64,000 nt of DNA from an uncultured Clostridia bacterium. Lineage in GTDB: Bacteria; Bacillota; Clostridia; TANB77; CAG-508. The DNA is taken from contig CAKPRA010000005.1 in assembly GCA_934180065.1 (NCBI GenBank), positions 1-64,000 on the forward strand. The letters run 5' to 3'. Numbering within the stretch: position 1 is the first letter of the stretch; each line of letters begins with the position of its first letter. Below, in pieces: positions 55,140-63,761 of the stretch. The notes below the pieces were generated by a model, which ran no database searches, was not told the DNA's origin, and saw nothing but the letters and a program-made list of their open reading frames with translations. A program made the translations under genes and the position numbers.

Positions 55140-55619
55140 GTGATTGTTGAATATAATGAAAAATATAATGAGCAAATTAAAGAATTATTAACTGAACTAC
55201 AAAATTATTTGATTGATATTGATGATTGGCATACACAAGTAATGGTTCCAGAATATAAAGAAAAATATTTTGAACTGGATATGGAGAAAGTAAAAATGCA
55301 GAATGGTAAGATATTTTTATCTATTGAAGATGAATTGGTTAACGGATTAATTGTTGGAGTTGTTGAAACTGTAGATGAAGTTGATAAATTAACTAATGAT
55401 TGTGTTAAAACTGGTGAAGTGTTGGAGCTAATTGTTAGCAAGAAAAATCGTGGAAATGGTGTTGGAAAGATATTACTAAATAAAATGGAGGATTATTTTA
55501 AAAATATTGGTTGTATTATAACAAATATTGAAGTGTTTGGTCCTAATGTTAGTGGATTAAAGTTTTATGAAAAAAATGGATATGTTGTGAGAGATATGAT
55601 TGTTTCGAAGAAGTTGTAA
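55140..55619 (+). CDS. GNAT family N-acetyltransferase
   Basis: A 159-residue acetyltransferase: VLELIVSKKNRGNGVGKILL is the acetyl-CoA-binding motif A and GLKFYEKNGY the motif B. Substrate unknown. Start GTG 55140, nine bases after TAGGAGA. A short terminator follows. Confidence 0.85.
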   Translation: MIVEYNEKYNEQIKELLTELQNYLIDIDDWHTQVMVPEYKEKYFELDMEKVKMQNGKIFLSIEDELVNGLIVGVVETVDEVDKLTNDCVKTGEVLELIVSKKNRGNGVGKILLNKMEDYFKNIGCIITNIEVFGPNVSGLKFYEKNGYVVRDMIVSKKL

Positions 55620-55628
55620 AATAAGAAT

Positions 55629-55651
55629 AAAGTGCAATTTTTGCACTTTTA
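55629..55651 (+). terminator. Terminator
   Basis: AAAGTGCAA pairs with TTGCACTTT across a short T loop and is followed by TAAATT. Confidence 0.75.
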
Positions 55652-55700
55652 AATTAATTAATATGTAATGAATATTTATGAAAAGAGATGGGGGATTTTT

Positions 55701-56111
55701 TTGGTAAAGGATATAGTAAAAGATGTAATGTTTTTGTCACAAAAGGCTGAAATGGCAACAGAGGATGATAAGTTTATTGCTAGAGATTTGTTAGATACAT
55801 TGAAGGCAAATAAAGATAGATGTGTTGGATTGGCTGCTAATATGATTGAATATAATAAGGCGATTATTTGTGTGTCTGGTGGTTTGTTCGATTTTGTGAT
55901 GATTAATCCGGTTATTACGGGGAGAAGCGGAAAATATGAAATTGAGGAAGGTTGTTTGTCTTTAATTGGTGAGAGAAAATGTGTGAGATATAACGAGATT
56001 GAAGTGGATTATTTGGATGTGAATTTTGAGAGGAAACATGGAGAGTATACTGGATTTGTAGCTGAGATTATTCAGCATGAGGTTGATCATACTAATGGGG
56101 TTGTTATTTAG
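55701..56111 (+). CDS. def: Peptide deformylase
   Basis: Removes formyl groups from nascent peptides. Motif 1 is CVGLAANMI (normally GxGLAAxQ, with Gln changed to Met), motif 2 EEGCLSL, and motif 3 QHEVDH with the HExxH metal site. 136 residues, a short type. TTG 55701 follows GATGGGGGA; an earlier ATG (55668) would add 11 unrelated residues. The Gln-to-Met change in motif 1, which normally supports catalysis, is notable. Confidence 0.85.
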   Translation: MVKDIVKDVMFLSQKAEMATEDDKFIARDLLDTLKANKDRCVGLAANMIEYNKAIICVSGGLFDFVMINPVITGRSGKYEIEEGCLSLIGERKCVRYNEIEVDYLDVNFERKHGEYTGFVAEIIQHEVDHTNGVVI

Positions 56112-56176
56112 AGGAGCGATTTGGATTTTGTGAGGATTAATTTGGAAGAATATTAAATGAGTTGGGAGCGATGATA

Positions 56177-56626
56177 TTGGATATTTGGGAGAAAATGTAT
56201 AATAAGGCTAAGGTTGAATATCATAGAGAGCAAGTTTCTCCGTTTATTGTGGCACATCATGTTGTTGCTGCAGTAGAGAGTGAAGATGGAGAAATTTTTA
56301 CTGGATTTTGTATTGAAAGCGCAAGTGGGGTTATGAATTTGTGCGCGGAGAGAGTTGCAGCTTTGAATATGTATATGAGTACTGGAAAAACGAGGATTAG
56401 GAGATTGATTGCATGCAGAGAGAATCCACCAAAGAATGGTGGTATGCCTTGTGGAGCTTGTAGGGAATTTTTGATGCAGTTGGATAGAGCTAATGGGGAG
56501 ATGGAGATTTTGACGGATTTCGAGAGTAGAAGAACGGTGAAGTTGAAGGAGGTTTTTCCGAGTTGGTGGGGAGAGAAGAGATATGTGGAGTGTAAGGTGG
56601 AGTTACTCATAACCCGAAGGTCGTAA
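56177..56626 (+). CDS. cdd: Cytidine deaminase, 3' end fused to a tRNA fragment
   Basis: Zinc-dependent deaminase for pyrimidine salvage. The active site has CAERVA with the catalytic Glu and PCGACREF for the other two zinc Cys. The C-terminus FPSWWGEKRY is typical of the family, but the frame then runs on through the tRNA-Met fragment and stops inside it at 56624. Probably TTG 56177, giving the familiar MDIWEKMYNKAK start, with GGGAG eight bases upstream; ATG 56171 is possible. Confidence 0.85.
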   Translation: MDIWEKMYNKAKVEYHREQVSPFIVAHHVVAAVESEDGEIFTGFCIESASGVMNLCAERVAALNMYMSTGKTRIRRLIACRENPPKNGGMPCGACREFLMQLDRANGEMEILTDFESRRTVKLKEVFPSWWGEKRYVECKVELLITRRS

Positions 56627-56650
56627 GTTCGAGTCTTACCCCCGCAACCA
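56606..56650 (+). mobile_element. Attachment core: 3' half of a tRNA-Met(CAT) gene
   Basis: From the anticodon loop (CTCATAA, 56606-56612) to the terminal CCA (56650) this reads as a tRNA: variable region, T arm GTAAG-TTCGAGT-CTTAC and acceptor strand CCCCGCA plus ACCA. The 5' half (D arm, TGCGGGG strand and left anticodon stem) is absent: bases left of 56606 belong to cdd and do not pair. This is the pattern left by a tyrosine integrase recombining at an anticodon loop; the integrase gene lies 190 bp to the right. Confidence 0.85.
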
Positions 56651-56661
56651 AGAATTTAACT

Positions 56662-56695
56662 AGAGTCGCAAGAGATTGCAGACTCTTATTTTTTT
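56662..56695 (+). terminator. Terminator
   Basis: AGAGTC(GCA) pairs with (TGC)AGACTCT, followed by TATTTTTTTG. It lies just past the tRNA fragment. Confidence 0.8.
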
Positions 56696-56842
56696 GTTTC
56701 TGACGTAATTTTACGTAAATGGGGACAGCTTGGGGACACAAGCTTTTATAAAGCTCATAAAATAGCATAAATCCTCATTTACAATCTTAAAAAAAGCAAT
56801 TTTTGAACTTATTGAAATCAAGAGTTTTAGCTGATAAGTATA

Positions 56843-58033
56843 TTAGTTTTTATCTACTAATAAATTCTGCAAGACTATACCTGCACTTCTATTATGAGAA
56901 GCAAGTGGATGTACATAGAAATTAAAAGTTGTACTAATTTGTGCATGTCCTAATCTTGCAGCTACAACTGCTACATCAACATTTTGTGAAATAAGTAGAG
57001 TAGCATTTGTATGCCTAATACCATGAAAATTCAAATAAGGTAGTCCTATCTTTTGAACAAATTTAACAAACCATTTACTTACTGTATCGGGATGCATAGG
57101 TTTACCATTATCTTGTATAAATAACCTATTAGATTCTTCCCAGAATTCGCCACAAAGCTCTTTTTTACTATCATACCATAATTTATATTCTTCAAGTATT
57201 TCAATGACAGAATCAGGTATAGAAATGTGTCTATAAGAACTAGGTGTTTTAGGTGTCTTGGTATAAACTTCTGTACTTGCTAAATATTGACTTGATTTAT
57301 TTACGGATATTTCTTTGTTTTTGAAATCAATATTTTCCCAGTCTAGTCCCATTAATTCTCCTAACCTTACTCCAGTAAATACTGTAAGAATAATAGCAAC
57401 CTTATATTTTATTTCGCTATCTTTAAGTTCATTTAATCCTTTTAGAAGAACTCTGCATTGTTCATCATCGTAGAATTTACGTTGTGCTTTTGGTGCTCTT
57501 GGTGGTTGAACTCTATCTGCAGGATTATAAGGTATAAGTTGCCAATATACAGCTTTGTGTAGCATTGCACTTATTAATCTATGATGTTCTAGAATAGTTT
57601 TCTTAGATAATGGTTTCAAAGTACGTTCGCCATTATTTTTAGCAAGTCTTTTTATTTGTGTATCTTGTTCTAGCATATCATACAATTTCATAAGATCTGT
57701 AGGTTTGATTTTTTCTAAAGTAAAAGAGCCTAAATATGGAAGAATTCTGCTTTCTAACATTCCAACATATCTGTTGTAAGTAGATGGCGCTAAATCCTTT
57801 GTACCATAATTTACTTGCCAAATATGATAGAATTCTTCAAAAGTTACTGGCTTTCCTTCAGGTACTAATCCACTATTAGCTTCTGTAACAAACTCTGCAA
57901 GTGCAATTTCAGCATCTTTACGAGTTCCATGAATAGTTTTTGTTCTTCTAGCTCTAGATCTATCAAGATTTTTACCAGTAGATACTACTAACCTATAAGT
58001 ATTTTCACCTCTTTTTTTTATACTCACAGTCAT
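56843..58033 (-). CDS. int: Tyrosine recombinase/integrase
   Basis: A 396-residue integrase of the Tn916/phage type. An N-terminal arm-binding AP2-like domain (ISIKKRGENTYRL-like), a SAM-like core-binding domain (about 65-165) and a catalytic domain with Arg in TGVRLGEL, HGIRHTN, RLGHAQIS and the nucleophile Tyr in FNFYVHP. All catalytic residues are present. ATG 58033 after AAGGAGG. It is transcribed toward the tRNA-Met fragment, its likely attachment site. No excisionase is recognised. Confidence 0.93.
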   Translation of the reverse strand: MTVSIKKRGENTYRLVVSTGKNLDRSRARRTKTIHGTRKDAEIALAEFVTEANSGLVPEGKPVTFEEFYHIWQVNYGTKDLAPSTYNRYVGMLESRILPYLGSFTLEKIKPTDLMKLYDMLEQDTQIKRLAKNNGERTLKPLSKKTILEHHRLISAMLHKAVYWQLIPYNPADRVQPPRAPKAQRKFYDDEQCRVLLKGLNELKDSEIKYKVAIILTVFTGVRLGELMGLDWENIDFKNKEISVNKSSQYLASTEVYTKTPKTPSSYRHISIPDSVIEILEEYKLWYDSKKELCGEFWEESNRLFIQDNGKPMHPDTVSKWFVKFVQKIGLPYLNFHGIRHTNATLLISQNVDVAVVAARLGHAQISTTFNFYVHPLASHNRSAGIVLQNLLVDKN

Positions 58034-58045
58034 TGTCTTTTTCAC

Positions 58046-58269
58046 CTCCTTGCAGTCATAACCATGGGTGAGAGTTTCGTATTTTATTGTGATAATTATA
58101 TATCTAATTATTGATGATTACTAGTGAGTTTTGCTTATTTTTCAGGTGTTACAAAGATTACAATAAGATTCATAAATAAACTTATATAGAACAATAAAAA
58201 AATAGATAAAATGTAATATAAATTTAATTTGTCGAAATTTGTAATATAATGTAACGTTTTGTCAAAGTA
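58046..58269. other. Divergent gap between integrase and Qat operon
   Basis: 224 bp, very AT-rich, without a gene. It must hold the integrase promoter on the minus strand; I see no clear operator. Confidence 0.4.
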
Positions 58270-58298
58270 TTGAGAATAAAGGAAAAATTTGATATAAT
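58270..58298 (+). promoter_or_regulatory. Qat operon promoter
   Basis: TTGAGA at 58270-58275, a 17-bp spacer and TATAAT at 58293-58298, 28 bp upstream of the qatA start. GAGAGGTGA is the ribosome-binding site. Confidence 0.75.
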
Positions 58299-58326
58299 CA
58301 TTAAAATAAATGAGAGGTGAAAATTT

Positions 58327-60102
58327 ATGTGGAAAGATAGCGAAGCAGAAATTGATTTTTTAGATTTTGATTATTTAATAGAGGTTTTAAAAGATATTAT
58401 TGATAATGAAGATTTATTACCTGCTACAATCGGAGTATATGGAGATTGGGGAAGTGGTAAATCAAGTTTAATAAAATTAGCAATTAATGATTTCGAGGAC
58501 AATAAGAATATAGTATGCCTAAACTTTAATGCATGGCTATTTGAAAGTTACGAAGACGCGAAAGCATCATTATTGGGTAGTATATTGGATAAAATTTGTG
58601 AGAAAAAAAAATTAACAGAAAAAGCAAGTGATATAGCTCAAGCATTATATAAAAGTATAGATAAATTAAAACTATTTAAGAAATCATTCTTTTTTGGAAT
58701 GAATATCGCAACTACAGGAGGATTATTTAGTGCATTATCTCTATTATTAACAGATTCTGCAAAAGGAGACCATACCAAAATGATGGACAAAATAAAAGAA
58801 AACATTAAAGATGAGATGAATGAAAATAATATTAGAAATGATATTAAAGAATTTAGAAAACAATTTGACGATTTATTAGAAGAAACAAAAATAGATAAGC
58901 TTATAATTTTTATTGACGAATTAGATAGATGTAGCCCTGACACAATATTATCAACGCTAGAAGCAATTAGGCTGTTTTTATTTACAGGTAATACTGTATT
59001 TATTATTGGAGCAGATGAAAGACAAATAGCTTATGCTGTAAAAAATAAATTTAAGGAAATTAAGGGACAAGAAATTGATATTGGTAAAGAATATCTAGAA
59101 AAATTAATTCAATATCCAATCAGAATTCCAAGGTTAAATAGCAAAGAAATGGAATTTTATATGATATGTCTGTTACTCCAGAAGAAATTAGATACAGATA
59201 AATTTGCTGAATTAATAGATTACTTAAATAAACAAAAAAGAGAAAAGTTTTTGGATTTTGATGTAGATTACGAATTACTTATGAATTTTGATAAAGATAT
59301 AGCGAATAATACAAGAGATGAAATTAGTATTGCAAAACAGTTATCACCTATTCTTTCAGCTGGATTAAACGGAAATCCAAGACAGTGTAAAAGATTTTTA
59401 AATTCTTTAAGTATGAGAGAAAAAATGGCGTCGTTTAGAAACGTTGATCTAGATAGAAAAATATTAGCTAAGATTATGCTATTAGAATATTTCAAACCTG
59501 TCTTATTTGAAACTATAAGTTCAAATTTGGATAATAAAGGAATGTCTTCACATATAAAAGAAATTGAAAATAATGATTTTCAGGACAATAAAGAATATGA
59601 AGATGACAATTGGGTCAAAAATTGGATAGATGTTGAGCCATCATTAGCAGAAAAAGATTTAACAAAGTATTTATACTTTTTAAGGGAATCTAATAAAGGA
59701 TTTTCAGGTATTGAACCAGATATAAGCAAAGAAGGAAAAGAAGTATTAAAGCTACTATTATTGAATTCTGAAATAGCAGAGAAAAAAGGTATTGAAGAAT
59801 CTAAAAAATTAGGAAATCTTGATTTACAAAAAATATTGGAAATTCTATATTCTAAATTAATTGATGACGATAAGTTGAATAATAATTCTTTTAAGGTGTT
59901 TATGAGATTTGCAGAAGTACATGAAGATTTATATGGAGATGCAATTAAATATTTAAAATCAATTAATCCAGATAAAATAAAAATGGTACATGCTCCTCTA
60001 ATTTCTTCATTTAAAAATAATTTAGGTAATAAAGAAATAATGGAAGATTTTATAAATGGACTAAGTTCAGATGTAAAAGAGTATATAAATAAGGAGGAAT
60101 AA
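58327..60102 (+). CDS. qatA: QatA: KAP-family P-loop NTPase
   Basis: A 591-residue NTPase. Walker A GDWGSGKSS at 39-47, Walker B IIFIDELDRC at 193-202, and between them a hydrophobic segment (about 121-141), the membrane insertion typical of KAP NTPases. It is the first gene of four that match QatABCD in order. In that anti-phage system the ATPase is required, but the mechanism is not fully known. qatB follows after 1 bp. Confidence 0.9.
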   Translation: MWKDSEAEIDFLDFDYLIEVLKDIIDNEDLLPATIGVYGDWGSGKSSLIKLAINDFEDNKNIVCLNFNAWLFESYEDAKASLLGSILDKICEKKKLTEKASDIAQALYKSIDKLKLFKKSFFFGMNIATTGGLFSALSLLLTDSAKGDHTKMMDKIKENIKDEMNENNIRNDIKEFRKQFDDLLEETKIDKLIIFIDELDRCSPDTILSTLEAIRLFLFTGNTVFIIGADERQIAYAVKNKFKEIKGQEIDIGKEYLEKLIQYPIRIPRLNSKEMEFYMICLLLQKKLDTDKFAELIDYLNKQKREKFLDFDVDYELLMNFDKDIANNTRDEISIAKQLSPILSAGLNGNPRQCKRFLNSLSMREKMASFRNVDLDRKILAKIMLLEYFKPVLFETISSNLDNKGMSSHIKEIENNDFQDNKEYEDDNWVKNWIDVEPSLAEKDLTKYLYFLRESNKGFSGIEPDISKEGKEVLKLLLLNSEIAEKKGIEESKKLGNLDLQKILEILYSKLIDDDKLNNNSFKVFMRFAEVHEDLYGDAIKYLKSINPDKIKMVHAPLISSFKNNLGNKEIMEDFINGLSSDVKEYINKEE

Positions 60103-60103
60103 T

Positions 60104-60886
60104 ATGGGAACATCAAGTATGTATAGTGGACCTAAAGATAACAAACTATTACCAGATGATTATATAGGGGATAATAAAGAAGACGAAAAAGAAGAGAAGC
60201 CAAATGATGATAAAAAAATAGATCCAAAAGCATGGAAAAAAGCCAAAAACGCAATGTCAAAGTATATTAATGCTAAAAATGGAAATAGACAAAATGTTAT
60301 AAATAAATATACAAGTGCTAATGGTGGCAGTAACAGAATTGCAAGAAGTTCAACATCTGGAATAAAAGGTGTATCAGGATTAGGAGGATTACTAAATAAA
60401 ATTTCTAGTTCTGGTTTGGAAAATACATTAAGAGAGTATAAAATAGAATATAAAGATAAATCAATTAATTCTATATTCTCAGAGTTTATAAATATTTTGT
60501 CTCCTAATGCCAATACAAAAGAGGAAGTAGCAGGAAGAGATGCGTTAATAGAAACTTTAACAGAATTGTATGAATTGCTTGAAACAACAGGTGAAGACAT
60601 TACATACTTTGATAATCTAGATGATAGCAAATTTAATTTCATAATGAATAAATATATAGAAAACTATGTGTTTGCAAAATTTCTAAATGATTTAGAATAT
60701 AGAGCTGAAAAATATGCAAAAAGCATAGAATCGGTTATACAGAAAGAAAAAGATATTAAAGATTTTATAAATTTTAGCGTAAATAATGCTACTAAAGATA
60801 TAAACTTTAAAAGTTTCAATTATAATGATTTAGATGCAATAGAAAAAATATATAGAGACTGTTATAAAATATGGGAGGATGAATAA
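60104..60886 (+). CDS. qatB: QatB
   Basis: A 260-residue protein with the N-terminus MGTSSMYSGP, then a disordered Lys/Asp/Glu-rich stretch to about 45 and a helical C-terminal half. The MGTS start, leaving an N-terminal Gly after Met removal, and the position between the KAP NTPase and the QueC-like gene identify it as QatB. From memory, QueC-like enzymes in defence loci modify the N-terminus of a partner protein; QatB would be that partner. Overlaps qatC by 1 bp. Confidence 0.85.
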   Translation: MGTSSMYSGPKDNKLLPDDYIGDNKEDEKEEKPNDDKKIDPKAWKKAKNAMSKYINAKNGNRQNVINKYTSANGGSNRIARSSTSGIKGVSGLGGLLNKISSSGLENTLREYKIEYKDKSINSIFSEFINILSPNANTKEEVAGRDALIETLTELYELLETTGEDITYFDNLDDSKFNFIMNKYIENYVFAKFLNDLEYRAEKYAKSIESVIQKEKDIKDFINFSVNNATKDINFKSFNYNDLDAIEKIYRDCYKIWEDE

Positions 60887-62160
60887 TGAAATATGTATGC
60901 AAAATTGAAAAAGATGATGATTTTAATATAGAAAATGCACATTCCATAGTTTTAGAAGATAATAGTATGTTTACTTATACATTTTGGGAACAATCTTATA
61001 AAAATGTAACTGGAAAATATTCAAATGTTGCTATTGATTTATTATATATATCTTTATTTGTTTTTTATATAGACAGAATTCATTCAAGGGATGTGTCAAT
61101 AGATTCATGGTCAAGGAATATAAATATGAATATTCCAGTTATAGAATTAGAAAAATGGAATTCTAATAAAAAATTACTAGAAAATATGTTAAATTTTCTA
61201 AGTGGAGATACATGGAAAATAGAGTTTAGAAAAAGAGAAATTACAGAAAAAGAAAAAAGATATTTAAGTAAAATAAGCGACAAAGAAAGCGATGATAGCG
61301 TTATTTGTATGTTCTCAGGGGGCTTGGATTCTTTTATAGGTGCAATAGATATATTAGAAAAAAATAAAAATGTTAAATTTATTAGCCATTATGGTGGAGG
61401 AAAAGGGACTAGAGAATTTCAACAATATTTAAAAAAAATTTTAAAAGAAAAATATGAAATAAATGAGGAAAAATTTTTTAGTTTTTATGCTGCAGCTAAG
61501 GAAGGGGTAGAAGATACTACAAGAACAAGATCATTTATGTTTTTCTCACATGCAATAGCAATTGCTTCTACATTAAATAAAAATGTAAAATTAATAATAC
61601 CAGAGAATGGACTAATATCCTTAAATATTCCATTGACATATTCACGACTTGGAAGTAGTAGTACAAGAACTACGCATCCATATTATATGGGACTGTTTAA
61701 GGAAGTATTAAATAAATTAGGATTTACAATAGAAATAAAAAATCCATATCAATTTAAAACAAAAGGTGAAATGATTTTAGAATGCCAAAACATGGAACTA
61801 TTAAAAGAAAATATTGATAAAACCATGTCATGTTCACACCCTGATGTTGGAAGAATGTTCAAGGAAGTTGAAGCTAAACATTGTGGATATTGTTTACCAT
61901 GCATAGTAAGAAGAGCCTCAATAAAAAAAGGAATTGGAATAGATAAAACAGAGTATAGAGATAAAGATTTTAAAAAAAATAAAGTTGCAAAAGAAAATTT
62001 AAATTCTTATTTGTTAGGAATTAAGAGATATAATAAAAAATCTGCAATTATGAAAATTCAATTATCTGGAGAAATTAAAGAAAACATAGATTTATATGCA
62101 GACCTATATAATAGAGGAATAGAGGAATTAAAAGCTGTGTTGGAGGATTATTATGAATGA
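60886..62160 (+). CDS. qatC: QatC: QueC-like ATP pyrophosphatase
   Basis: A 424-residue protein with an N-terminal extension and a QueC-like domain. The PP-loop SGGLDS is at 144-149. The zinc site is C316 with C333, C336 and C339 (HCGYCLPC). True QueC makes preQ0 and is about 220 residues; the extension and context mark this as QatC. No queD/E/F genes are nearby, so a queuosine role is unlikely. Overlaps qatD by 8 bp. Confidence 0.9.
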   Translation: MKYVCKIEKDDDFNIENAHSIVLEDNSMFTYTFWEQSYKNVTGKYSNVAIDLLYISLFVFYIDRIHSRDVSIDSWSRNINMNIPVIELEKWNSNKKLLENMLNFLSGDTWKIEFRKREITEKEKRYLSKISDKESDDSVICMFSGGLDSFIGAIDILEKNKNVKFISHYGGGKGTREFQQYLKKILKEKYEINEEKFFSFYAAAKEGVEDTTRTRSFMFFSHAIAIASTLNKNVKLIIPENGLISLNIPLTYSRLGSSSTRTTHPYYMGLFKEVLNKLGFTIEIKNPYQFKTKGEMILECQNMELLKENIDKTMSCSHPDVGRMFKEVEAKHCGYCLPCIVRRASIKKGIGIDKTEYRDKDFKKNKVAKENLNSYLLGIKRYNKKSAIMKIQLSGEIKENIDLYADLYNRGIEELKAVLEDYYE

Positions 62161-62884
62161 AATATTTTTCCATGATACACATTTACATATTGATTTATTT
62201 AAAGATATGAATAGTATTATGAAAAAGATTGAAGATCAAAAATCATATACTATAGCAATGACAAATTTACCAGAATTATATAAAAAATATTCAAAAAAAT
62301 ATGGTAGTTTAAAATATATAAGATTCGCATTAGGATTTCATCCGGAACTAATAGCAAAATATAGTTATCAAATAGGCTTATTTGATGAGGAAATAAAAAA
62401 TGCTAGGTATGTAGGAGAGATTGGTTTAGATAAAGGAAAAAATATTAATGATTATGAAAAGCAACAGGAATTATTTGAACATATAATCAATGAGTGTGAA
62501 AAAACAGGAAAAAAAATCATATCTATTCATTCTAGAAATTCGGCAACAGATATTTTAAACATAATTAAGAAAGCATTTAATTGCAAAGTAATAATGCATT
62601 GGTTTTCTGGGAGTATGGATGAATTAGATTTATGTATTAAAAGAGATTTCTATTTTTCAATAAACCCTAAAATGTTAAACACAAAAAAAGGAAGAATGAT
62701 TATTGAAAAAGTACCTATTAATAGAATACTTATAGAAAGTGATGCACCATTGGCAACTGAAAATAACTTATATGACTTTATATTTATGAAAGAAATAATA
62801 AAGTACGTTGCCAGAATTAAGAAAATAGATAGTAGTAAAGTAAATAATATTTTTAGAAATAATTTTAAAAGTTTATTAAATTAA
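62153..62884 (+). CDS. qatD: QatD: TatD-like metallohydrolase
   Basis: A 243-residue TatD-family nuclease: H10-L-H12 metal motif, GFHPEL, GEIGLD (bridging Glu), SIHSRNS, HWFSGS and the final ESDAPLA Asp. All metal ligands of the family are present. It is the last gene of the Qat operon; a terminator lies 6 bp after the stop. Confidence 0.9.
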   Translation: MNEIFFHDTHLHIDLFKDMNSIMKKIEDQKSYTIAMTNLPELYKKYSKKYGSLKYIRFALGFHPELIAKYSYQIGLFDEEIKNARYVGEIGLDKGKNINDYEKQQELFEHIINECEKTGKKIISIHSRNSATDILNIIKKAFNCKVIMHWFSGSMDELDLCIKRDFYFSINPKMLNTKKGRMIIEKVPINRILIESDAPLATENNLYDFIFMKEIIKYVARIKKIDSSKVNNIFRNNFKSLLN

Positions 62885-62889
62885 AAAGA

Positions 62890-62917
62890 AAACGACAAGA
62901 GTTAAATCTTGTCGTTT
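62890..62917 (+). terminator. Qat operon terminator
   Basis: AAACGACAAG pairs perfectly with CTTGTCGTTT across eight bases, followed by ATTTCTTG. Confidence 0.82.
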
Positions 62918-63023
62918 ATTTCTTGTAAACATTAGATTTATTCTTGTATTGAGGGGTATCATATTCAGCTTTAGGATTAACTGCAAGAAAAGCTTTATTA
63001 CAGAATTTACATATCTTTAGTTA

Positions 63024-63761
63024 CTATTTAGCAAAGTAATAATTAATATATTGTTTTAAGCAAGTAATTTGAAATTCAACATACAATGTTTCTTTTCTAG
63101 ATAAACTCAATTTAATGTTAGTAACTTCAAATTGCTTTAATAATTCATCTATATTGTAATTATCTTCATTAGAAATGTTATTTAATAAACTATATAAGTA
63201 TTTAGCGTACTGAATAAACATATCTAAAGGTTCACAATATAAATTAGATCCTGCTAATAATTTATTTACATCAGATAATATATATTTCTCCATAGCAGGA
63301 GTTTTAACTAATTTAATTGCATCATTTATTAATTCTTTAATCTGACTATCATTACAAGTAGAAAAGAATAATTTAGAATATTTCTTTCTATCTATTACTG
63401 TTGTTAAATCAGATTTTCCAATGTAGTTATAATCTTTTAAAACTATTTTATCATCTAAGAAAAAGTATTTATTTAAAGGTAAATCATTTATTAATCCTAA
63501 TGTAGAATATTTATCTACAAAGTCTAAAACGCTTTTTTCTATATCATTTTTATTATAAAAAGCTAATTTACCAATATTTAATAAATCTATTAAAATAGAT
63601 TCTTCAAAATCTTTTTCTATATCAATTAATGGAGCACCACTAGAGTGCTTTTTATTTATACTATCTGGAACAATATATTTTATTTTTCCTATTTCTTTAA
63701 TCTCATATTTTGTAAATTTGAAAATGTTTTTTCCCTCAAACATACTAAAATTCAGGCTCAT
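63024..63761 (-). CDS. Hypothetical protein with C-terminal tail cut by tandem stops
   Basis: A 245-residue helical protein after AGTAGGT, not recognised. Its stop TAG is followed by TAA, and the same frame then continues 33 codons to 62916, encoding LKICKFCNKAFLAVNPKAEY and a basic end. This is a typical CxxC-containing zinc-finger tail of Firmicutes proteins of this sort, though two expected later Cys are Asp and Tyr. I infer that a longer protein has been truncated. It is convergent with the Qat operon and probably part of the same island. Confidence 0.65.
   Translation of the reverse strand: MSLNFSMFEGKNIFKFTKYEIKEIGKIKYIVPDSINKKHSSGAPLIDIEKDFEESILIDLLNIGKLAFYNKNDIEKSVLDFVDKYSTLGLINDLPLNKYFFLDDKIVLKDYNYIGKSDLTTVIDRKKYSKLFFSTCNDSQIKELINDAIKLVKTPAMEKYILSDVNKLLAGSNLYCEPLDMFIQYAKYLYSLLNNISNEDNYNIDELLKQFEVTNIKLSLSRKETLYVEFQITCLKQYINYYFAK

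Noticed and set aside
56590..56650. Complete tRNA-Met gene
   Set aside because: The 5' acceptor strand, D arm and left anticodon stem are missing, and upstream bases encode the cytidine deaminase C-terminus.
60886..62160. Queuosine biosynthesis QueC
   Set aside because: Twice the normal length, no queD/queE neighbours, and it sits in a KAP NTPase-QatB-TatD operon.
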